The notes under the pieces are model-generated. The model was not told the origin of the DNA, searched no databases, and was given only the letters and a program-made list of their open reading frames with translations. A program made the position numbers and the translations under genes. From assembly GCF_024105655.1 (NCBI RefSeq), contig NZ_JAAAMH010000003.1, positions 1-64,000 of the forward strand: 64,000 bases of DNA, written 5' to 3'. Within the stretch, counting starts at the first letter, position 1. The number at the start of each line of letters is the position of its first letter. Shown here one piece after another: positions 58,429-64,000 of this stretch. The DNA comes from Aliihoeflea sp. 40Bstr573 (GTDB lineage Bacteria > Pseudomonadota > Alphaproteobacteria > Rhizobiales > Rhizobiaceae).

Positions 58429-60729
58429 TTGAAGAGCGCCCGAGACTCAGTTCCACAGGATATCTATGTCGGCTTTGTCCGGTCGTTGTTCAACGATCCG
58501 GGCATCCTGCTGATCGGTGGCCTGTGCCAAGGTCTGATCGCGCTGCTGGTCTATCGCACGACCGAGAGCCCCGTCTATGCCGGCCTCGGTGTGGCGCTTT
58601 TCCTCTCGGCTTTCTATCGCTACTGGTCGATCCGCCGCGTCCAGACGACGAAGGCGATCGTCGACGTGCCTTCCGCCCGACGCGCCGAGCGGTCCTACAT
58701 CGTCGGGGGCGCGATTCAGGGCGCGTGCGCCGGCGCCTTCTGCTTCACTTCGATCGTGCTCATTCCCGACGCGTTCGGCGAAATTGCCGCCGTAGCGGTC
58801 ATCATGGGCGGGTCGGTCACGATCGTGGGGCGCAACTACGGCTCCAAGCGCATGGTCGCCGTGCTCGCAGTCACCGGTGTCCTGCCGATCGCGCTCGGCC
58901 TGATCCTCAAGGGCGAACTGAACTATTTCGTGCTCGGTCTCTACATCATCCCGTTCATGTTCATCATCGCCAAGATGGCCGAGAACGTGCGCACGATGCT
59001 GTTCGCGGCGATCTCGGAAGAGCGCAACTCCAAATATCTCGCACAGCGCTTCGATCGCGCGCTGAACACCATGCCGCATGGTCTCGTCATGCTGGGTCCG
59101 GACGGCAAGGCGGCGGTGGCAAACAGCCAGGCCGCAGCGGCGCTCGGCTTCGACGATGCCTCGCAACTCCAGAACAGGACGTTGAAGGCGCTGCTGCTGC
59201 GGGTCGCCGCCGGCGGCCTCCTTTCGACCTCGGACGCCAATTTCGCCGATGTCGAACTGATGAAAGCGATCCGGGAGGGGCGTGACCGCAAGCTTCTCCT
59301 CAAGCTGACCGATGGCCGGTATCTGGAATTCACGGCCCGCTCAGGCCGCGACGAACTCGGCGTGATCACCTTCGAGGAGGTGACGCAGCGCGTCGAGTCG
59401 CAAGACAAGATTCGATACATGGCGCGCTATGACGGGCTGACGGGCCTGCCCAACCGCGACTATTTCAACGAACTGGTCGCCGACGCCGTCGCTGTCGGCG
59501 ACCGCCGCCGCACCATCGGCCTCGCCGTCTTCGATCTCGATGATTTCAAGACGGTCAACGATACGCTGGGGCATCCGGTCGGCGACGGACTCATCTACGC
59601 GGTCGCCGAGAAGCTGCGGCAATTTGTGAGCGAGGACATCTTTGTCAGCCGGTTCGGCGGCGACGAGTTCGCGCTCTATTTCGATGACGTGCACGATGAA
59701 GTGGCGTTTGCCGCCCGCATGAACGCGATTTTCGCTGCGCTCAAGGGCGATGTCGATGTCGCCGGCCATGCCCTTCTCATCCAGGCCTCGGCAGGCGCGG
59801 TTCTCTCTTCGGTACACAACGCCGATGTCGACGGCATGGTGGTGAAGGCGGACCTTGCGCTCTACAGGGCCAAGGAGCTCGGCAAGGCTTCCTGGCATCT
59901 CTTCGAAGACGAGATGGATCAGGCCTTCCGGCGCAAGCAGCTTCTCAAGGCAGACCTGCGCTCGGCCATTGCGGCAAAGGGTCTGCGCGTCGTCTACCAG
60001 CCGATCGTGGCGATGGACACGATGCAGATCTCGACCTGCGAGGCGCTGTGCCGCTGGGACCATCCCGAACTCGGGCCGATCTCGCCGGCGGTCTTCATTC
60101 CGCTTGCCGAAGAGATGGGCATCGTCTCCGAGATCAGCCATTTCGTGCTGGAGGCCGCGACGCTGCAATGCGCGCGCTGGCCGGATCATATCGGCGTGTC
60201 GGTCAACCTGTCGGCGAAGGATTTCCGCTCGGCCGACATCGTCGACCATGTGCGCCGCGCGCTCGACCAGAGCGGTCTTTGCCCGCGCCGCCTCGAGATC
60301 GAGGTGACCGAGACGGCGCTGCTAGACGACAAGGCGATGACGCGTCGCTACATCGAGCAGATGAAGAAGATCGGCGTGCGCATTGCGCTCGATGATTTCG
60401 GCACCGGCTATTCCTCGCTCAGCTATCTGCACACCCTGCCGCTCGACAAGATCAAGATCGACCGGTCCTTCCTCATCGACGTCACGCAGAACGAGCGCGC
60501 GCTCGAACTTCTGCGCGGCATCGTCAACATGTCGCGCCCGCTCGGCCTGACGGTGACGATCGAGGGCGTGGAGACGTTCGAGCAGTTGAAGACGCTTGCC
60601 GAGCACATCAAGCCCGACCTTCTGCAGGGCTTTCTCTTCGGCGCGGCGCTGACCGCGTCGGGCATCGAGACCATGGCGCACACGACCTGGCCCTTCGCCA
60701 AGGAACTGAAGAGCGTGCGGCGGTCCTAG
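58429..60729 (+). CDS. membrane GGDEF-EAL cyclic-di-GMP protein
   Basis: A 766-residue bifunctional signalling protein with about five membrane helices (residues 17-185), a PAS-like segment (about 200-320), a diguanylate cyclase domain (GGDEF exact at 410-414) and a phosphodiesterase domain (EAL exact at 538-540). The EAL metal and catalytic motifs are intact (VNLSAKDF, EIEVTETALL, DDFGTGYSSL, KIDRSF, TIEGVET). No RxxD inhibitory site precedes GGDEF. The start is a TTG; no nearby ATG would keep the first helix. It could make or degrade c-di-GMP. Confidence 0.93.
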   Translation: MKSARDSVPQDIYVGFVRSLFNDPGILLIGGLCQGLIALLVYRTTESPVYAGLGVALFLSAFYRYWSIRRVQTTKAIVDVPSARRAERSYIVGGAIQGACAGAFCFTSIVLIPDAFGEIAAVAVIMGGSVTIVGRNYGSKRMVAVLAVTGVLPIALGLILKGELNYFVLGLYIIPFMFIIAKMAENVRTMLFAAISEERNSKYLAQRFDRALNTMPHGLVMLGPDGKAAVANSQAAAALGFDDASQLQNRTLKALLLRVAAGGLLSTSDANFADVELMKAIREGRDRKLLLKLTDGRYLEFTARSGRDELGVITFEEVTQRVESQDKIRYMARYDGLTGLPNRDYFNELVADAVAVGDRRRTIGLAVFDLDDFKTVNDTLGHPVGDGLIYAVAEKLRQFVSEDIFVSRFGGDEFALYFDDVHDEVAFAARMNAIFAALKGDVDVAGHALLIQASAGAVLSSVHNADVDGMVVKADLALYRAKELGKASWHLFEDEMDQAFRRKQLLKADLRSAIAAKGLRVVYQPIVAMDTMQISTCEALCRWDHPELGPISPAVFIPLAEEMGIVSEISHFVLEAATLQCARWPDHIGVSVNLSAKDFRSADIVDHVRRALDQSGLCPRRLEIEVTETALLDDKAMTRRYIEQMKKIGVRIALDDFGTGYSSLSYLHTLPLDKIKIDRSFLIDVTQNERALELLRGIVNMSRPLGLTVTIEGVETFEQLKTLAEHIKPDLLQGFLFGAALTASGIETMAHTTWPFAKELKSVRRS

Positions 60730-60730
60730 T

Positions 60731-61690
60731 TCAGACGAGTTCGGGAATCTCGCCGGGGACAAACGCGTCGAAGGCCGCCCAGAACTGCTCGCGATACCGA
60801 TCCGCTTCCTGCAATATCTCATGCCGCGCACCGTCGATGGTGACGAGCGAGGCGTCGCGCAACTGCCGCGCATATGCCTCGATGGCCGGCGTCGAGACGA
60901 GCGTGTCCGCGCCCGCCGCGACCAGAAGCGTCGGGATGCGGTGATTGCGCAGGAAGTCCCGCTCGTGGACGCGCGCAGAGGCGACCGTCGCCGCATGCAC
61001 CCAGCCGACCGTCGTCGCGCCGAGCCCGAGCGCCGGATGCGCCTCGTAGATCGCCTGGTTGCGCGCAAAACGCTGCGGATCGCTGGTGACGATATTGCCC
61101 TCGAAGAGCTGCTTTGCCGGACGCCTTTGCCCGCGCGCGAGGAACATGCGGCCGAAGCCGAGCGCGGTCAAAAGGCCGGTCGCGCGGCGCAGCGTGCCCA
61201 TGCTCACCGGAATGCGCTCCAGCGTCAGGAGCGGCGCGAGCAGCACCATGCGGCGGATGCGGTTGGTCAGTTTGCGTGACGCCGAGAGCGCGGTCAGCGC
61301 GCCGGTCGAATGGCCGATGAGATAGAAGGGCGCACGGCAGTCCGGCAGCACGATGTGCTCGAGAAAGCGGTCGATGTCGGCGACATGGTCGTCGAAGGAG
61401 CGGACATAGCCGCGTCGCGGATTGCGTGTCAGGCGCTGCGAGCCGCCCTGGCCGCGCCAGTCGAAAAGGGCGACGCCGAATCCGCGCTCCTGCAACTCGA
61501 CGATGGTCTCGAAATACTTCTCGATCGCCTCGTTGCGGCCGGGAAAGATGAGCACCGTGCCCTTGAGCGGGCGCCCCGTCGCGGCAAAGCGCGCATAGCG
61601 CAGCTTGATGCCGCCCTTTCCCTCGAACAGGCCGGCCTGAGCATGGTCGGGGATGGGATTTCCGGCGCTGGCAAAGATCTGGTCGGTCAT
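60731..61690 (-). CDS. alpha/beta hydrolase, lysophospholipase-like
   Basis: A 319-residue PldB/monoacylglycerol-lipase-type hydrolase. The nucleophile Ser is in LIGHSTGALTAL (near residue 127), an acid is in VAAGADTLVS and the His in IDGARHEILQE. The segment GTVLIFPGRNEAIEKYFE supplies the oxyanion region. Its stop is one base from the convergent GGDEF-EAL stop. Substrates are probably lysophospholipids or monoacylglycerols, unproven. Confidence 0.88.
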   Translation of the reverse strand: MTDQIFASAGNPIPDHAQAGLFEGKGGIKLRYARFAATGRPLKGTVLIFPGRNEAIEKYFETIVELQERGFGVALFDWRGQGGSQRLTRNPRRGYVRSFDDHVADIDRFLEHIVLPDCRAPFYLIGHSTGALTALSASRKLTNRIRRMVLLAPLLTLERIPVSMGTLRRATGLLTALGFGRMFLARGQRRPAKQLFEGNIVTSDPQRFARNQAIYEAHPALGLGATTVGWVHAATVASARVHERDFLRNHRIPTLLVAAGADTLVSTPAIEAYARQLRDASLVTIDGARHEILQEADRYREQFWAAFDAFVPGEIPELV

Positions 61691-61961
61691 TGAGCCGTGA
61701 TAGAAAGCGGCGCGGCCAAAGGCAAAGACTATCGAAGCGCTGGCCTTGAAAAAGGTAAGGCCGGAAGATCCTTGCGGGAGCTTCCGGCCTCTGACGAACC
61801 GGGAGGAAGGGACGTTACACCCGGTCCGGCTTCGGAGACGACCAAGTGGCTTTCAGGCCGCCTGTTCGAATTCGATGAGTGGAAGTTAGCTGTTGCGGGC
61901 TGAACGGAATCCGAAGTGTCGGTTCATATTCAGTTCATCGTTTGGGCCGGCCGCGAAAACT
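61691..61961. other. structured intergenic region
   Basis: No convincing protein gene. Stacked inverted repeats are visible: a 10-base stem (61758-61767 with 61781-61790), a six-base stem ACCGGG/CCCGGT (61798-61803 with 61820-61825) and a small CCG-GCTT-CGG hairpin (61826-61835). Read on the minus strand, the strongest stem is followed by TTACCTTTTT. A short plus-strand frame at 61697-61903 has no ribosome binding site. The stack may be a small RNA or the leader of the hydrolase gene. Confidence 0.45.
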
Positions 61962-61990
61962 CTTGAAAGCGCGCACGCAAAAAACCACAT
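61962..61990 (+). promoter_or_regulatory. RpoH-type heat-shock promoter
   Basis: CTTGAA (61962-61967), then exactly 17 bases, then CCACAT (61985-61990). This fits the promoter pattern reported for rhizobial RpoH1/RpoH2 (CTTGAA with CCANNT). The predicted start of transcription, near 61997, coincides with the first hairpin of the ROSE element. Confidence 0.75.
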
Positions 61991-61996
61991 CTGATC

Positions 61997-62101
61997 TGCG
62001 GTCGCCGATGCCGGGACCGCTGGACGTCGAACGGAAAGACCGAAGCGTTTTCCGACAGATGCTCCAATCGCAAACCATGTTGCTCAACTGGAGAACAGAC
62101 C
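61997..62101 (+). promoter_or_regulatory. ROSE-type RNA thermometer
   Basis: The 105-base leader of hsp20 folds into successive hairpins: GCGGTC/GACCGC (61998-62003 with 62015-62020), CGGAAA/TTTCCG (62032-62037 with 62049-62054), and a 3' hairpin in which TGTTGCTC (62078-62085) pairs with GAGAACA (62091-62097) with one bulged G. The last one hides the ribosome binding site GGAGAA, six bases before the ATG. The bulged G opposite the ribosome binding site is the ROSE hallmark; heating would open it. Confidence 0.85.
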
Positions 62102-62566
62102 ATGCGTCACGTTGATTTTTCGCCGCTCTATCGCTCGACCGTCGGCTTCGACCGCCTCTTCACGATGCTCGATTCGCTGGCTCAACCCGATAACGGCCAG
62201 TCCTATCCGCCCTACAACATCGAGCGCACGGGCGAAGACGCCTATCGCATCTCGATGGCCGTCGCAGGCTTTGCCGAGGAGGACATCTCGATCGAGGCCC
62301 ATCGCAACGTCCTGACGATCAAGGGCGACAAGCCGGAGACCCAGGACGAAACGTCCGAATTCCTTCATCGCGGCATCGCCGCGCGCGCCTTCGAGCGTCG
62401 CTTCCAGCTTGCCGACCATGTCGAGGTCGTGGGCGCGCTGTTGAAGAACGGCCTGTTGCACATCGACCTGCAGCGTTCGGTGCCGGAAGAGATGAAGCCA
62501 CGCAAGATCGCGATCCGGACGACGCCTGCGTCCGCGAAGCAGATCGAAGGCAACGCGGTCAACTAA
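62102..62566 (+). CDS. small heat shock protein Hsp20/IbpA
   Basis: A 154-residue alpha-crystallin-type chaperone. The N terminus (DFSPLYRSTVGFDRLF) is the usual IbpA-like start, the alpha-crystallin core runs from about residue 35 to 130 (IERTGEDAYRISMAVAGF; FERRFQLADHVEV) and the tail has KPRKIAI. It holds unfolded proteins during heat stress. It has its own heat-shock promoter, ROSE leader and terminator, so it is a self-contained monocistronic unit. Confidence 0.95.
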   Translation: MRHVDFSPLYRSTVGFDRLFTMLDSLAQPDNGQSYPPYNIERTGEDAYRISMAVAGFAEEDISIEAHRNVLTIKGDKPETQDETSEFLHRGIAARAFERRFQLADHVEVVGALLKNGLLHIDLQRSVPEEMKPRKIAIRTTPASAKQIEGNAVN

Positions 62567-62589
62567 GACGAGCACGCCCTGATGAACCG

Positions 62590-62614
62590 GCGGCGCCCTC
62601 TCGGGCGCCGCTTT
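62590..62614 (+). terminator. terminator after hsp20
   Basis: Nine-base arms GCGGCGCCC and GGGCGCCGC pair around TCTC (62590-62611) and are followed by TTT. It is 24 bases after the hsp20 stop. Confidence 0.75.
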
Positions 62615-62807
62615 GCGTTCGACGACAATCGCGTCGAGTGGCAGTGGGCATGCGCCCTTGGCCGTCAGAACCGTCCCTGACGCGATCGAACGGTGCGCCG
62701 GTGGCCTCGGCTAACCTGGTGGACGCGCATGTCGACGGCGCTCTCGACGATGACGATGCCGATCATGTCGGCACGACACCTTGGCGAAGCGCTACATCAC
62801 TGGAAGA

Positions 62808-62831
62808 ATGCCGGCATTCCTGCGCCGGCAT
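62808..62831 (-). terminator. palindrome, possible threonine aldolase terminator
   Basis: ATGCCGGC and GCCGGCAT pair perfectly around an eight-base loop. On the minus strand the stem lies 45 bases after the stop of the aldolase gene and is followed by TCTTCC, a weak T-rich tail. Confidence 0.45.
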
Positions 62832-62875
62832 CGAACGATCCTGGCAAAATCACCGGTCGCTGAATTGGCTCGTGA

Positions 62876-63919
62876 TCACGCGATCAGTTTGCCGATCGCG
62901 TCGACATCCGCTTCGGTGGTGGCAAAGCTGGTCACGAACCGGCAAAGCGTCTCGTCGGCGCCGACATCCAGACCGGCGGGCGTCGGCCATGCGTAGAAGA
63001 CGGCGCCCTTGTCCTTCAATTCCTCGACCAGCCCTTTGCCCAGGATCGGGAAGACCTCGTTCGCCTCTGGCGCCCATCCGAGCCGCGCATTCGGCGAGGT
63101 CGTGAAATGGCTCGCGAGCCGCATCGCCATCGCGTTCGAGTGGCGCGCCGTCCTCAGCCACAGGTCCTCGGCGAAATAGGCCTCGAACTGCGCCGCGATA
63201 AAACGCGACTTGGAAAAGAGCTGAGCGGCGCGCTTGCGCACGAAGGGAAAATCCTTCGCCTCGTCGGAATTGAAGAAGACGACCGCTTCGGCACACCAGC
63301 AGCCATTCTTGGTGCCGCCGAAGGAAAGGACGTCGACGCCGCGCTTCCAGGTCATTTCGGCCGCCGAAACATCGAGCGAGACCAATGCATTGGCAAAACG
63401 CGCGCCATCCATGTGGAGCGGGATGCCGTGCTCCTTCGCAAGGCCCGACATCGCCTCGATCTGCGCCAGCGAATAAACCGTCCCGACTTCGGTTGCCTGG
63501 GTCATCGTGAGCGCTGCAGGACGTCCGCCATGGACGAAAGCGGGCGGAAACCGGTCGATCGCAGCCTTTAGCTTTTCGATGTCCATCCGGCCGAGCGGGC
63601 CGTCCACGGCATGGAGGCGCGAACCGCCCATGAAGTATTCAGGTGCGCCGCACTCATCGGCGATCACATGTGCCTCGCGGTGGCAAAACGAGACGCCGCC
63701 GGCGCGGTCATAGGCTGTCAGGGCGAGCGAATTGGCCGCAGTGCCGGTGCCGACGAAGAAAACGGCGACCTCGCGCTCGAAAATCTCGCAAAACCGCGCT
63801 TCGACGGCCTTGTCGAGGTCGCTTGTGCCATATGCGGGCGCGAATCCGGCCGAGCGGGTGACGAGGTTGCGGGCAATGTCTGGGTGGGCGCCGGCCCAGT
63901 TGTCGGATGCGAAATACAT
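62876..63919 (-). CDS. low-specificity L-threonine aldolase family
   Basis: A 347-residue PLP enzyme of the beta-eliminating lyase/threonine aldolase family that cleaves L-threonine and L-allo-threonine to glycine and acetaldehyde. The N terminus MYFASDNWAGAHP, the His-stacking region CHREAHVIADECGAPEYF, IPLHMDGARFANAL (Asp) and the PLP lysine in LSFGGTKNGCW are visible. It is preceded by about 80 bases to the window edge, where I see no other gene. Confidence 0.93.
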   Translation of the reverse strand: MYFASDNWAGAHPDIARNLVTRSAGFAPAYGTSDLDKAVEARFCEIFEREVAVFFVGTGTAANSLALTAYDRAGGVSFCHREAHVIADECGAPEYFMGGSRLHAVDGPLGRMDIEKLKAAIDRFPPAFVHGGRPAALTMTQATEVGTVYSLAQIEAMSGLAKEHGIPLHMDGARFANALVSLDVSAAEMTWKRGVDVLSFGGTKNGCWCAEAVVFFNSDEAKDFPFVRKRAAQLFSKSRFIAAQFEAYFAEDLWLRTARHSNAMAMRLASHFTTSPNARLGWAPEANEVFPILGKGLVEELKDKGAVFYAWPTPAGLDVGADETLCRFVTSFATTEADVDAIGKLIA

Positions 63920-64000
63920 GAAGCGTGCTATTCCCTTGAAAAGTCCGCTTCAGAAATCAGGTCGGCGGGGGACTGACAAGTGCCCCACACCGCACATGCG

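Larger units (their letters stand above)
62567..62875. other. intergenic region between hsp20 and threonine aldolase
   Basis: The 309-base region holds the hsp20 terminator and a second palindrome at 62808-62831. I see no other gene; frames through it are interrupted or have non-protein-like composition. Confidence 0.6.

Noticed and set aside
61697-61903. A 68-residue plus-strand frame in the structured intergenic region
   Set aside because: It starts at a GTG without a ribosome binding site, and the sequence is better explained by the stacked inverted repeats.
62638-63105. A 155-residue plus-strand frame after hsp20
   Set aside because: It enters the threonine aldolase gene antisense, turns Arg/Ser/Pro-rich there, and has no ribosome binding site.

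Overview
The window is GC-rich, gene-dense bacterial chromosome and reads as an alphaproteobacterium of the order Hyphomicrobiales (Rhizobiales), most like the Phyllobacteriaceae/Mesorhizobium relatives. Evidence seen in the sequence: an alphaproteobacterial-type initiator tRNA, a GTTC-N7-GTTC LexA box, a ROSE-type RNA thermometer behind a CTTGAA-N17-CCACAT heat-shock promoter, a DUF6074-like small protein, GC-rich paired palindromes of the kind scattered through rhizobial genomes, and catabolic gene sets (pcaRIJF, carnitine/BKACE, purine to glyoxylate) in typical rhizobial arrangements. The species is inferred only to this level. I see no insertion sequences, prophage genes, CRISPR array or rRNA.

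Layout. 1-6.4 kb: initiator tRNA, an RraA-family aldolase-like protein, a TPR (TTC38-like) protein, and the xylose genes xylB-xylA. 6.4-9.9 kb: the beta-ketoadipate lower pathway, with an IclR regulator divergent from pcaIJF across a three-motif operator. 10-17.2 kb: a gamma-butyrobetaine/carnitine catabolic operon on the minus strand (BKACE, carnitine dehydrogenase, acyl-CoA dehydrogenase, ADP-forming acyl-CoA ligase, CaiD-like hydratase) under a divergent GlxA/CdhR-type regulator. 17.2-22.3 kb: a peptide-type ABC importer whose promoter carries two TGTCGC direct repeats. 22.5-35.9 kb: a nearly complete purine-to-glyoxylate-to-glycerate pathway: guanine deaminase, XdhABC, membrane urate hydroxylase PuuD, HIU hydrolase, a fused allantoinase/OHCU decarboxylase, AllE, AllA and glycerate kinase, with a LysR regulator. 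Only allantoate amidohydrolase is missing from the window.

35.9-38.6 kb: a two-gene DNA-repair unit (radical SAM protein, then a DUF4130-UdgX fusion) with a LexA box touching the first start codon. 38.7-50.4 kb: a mixture of glutamine-synthetase-like and aminotransferase genes, a COG0523 metal GTPase with a WD40 partner, a creatininase-family protein, MarR, a DMT transporter, a LacI regulator with an apparent CTG start, small secreted proteins, a hydroxyacid dehydrogenase and a gamma-glutamyl-GABA hydrolase-like amidotransferase. 50.7-54.5 kb: a TRAP transporter split over two strands, with exoD in the permease operon. 54.9-64 kb: a fused indolepyruvate ferredoxin oxidoreductase, a GGDEF-EAL protein, a lipase-like hydrolase, a stacked-hairpin intergenic region, the ROSE/Hsp20 unit and a threonine aldolase.

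Most of the window serves uptake and breakdown of nitrogen- and carbon-containing small molecules. The products converge on acetyl-CoA, succinyl-CoA, glycine betaine and glyoxylate/glycerate. The less ordinary items are the SOS-linked UdgX/radical SAM pair, the butyrobetaine operon with an ADP-forming ligase and no thioesterase, the ROSE/RpoH unit with an unexplained structured region beside it, and the LacI gene without a normal start codon.
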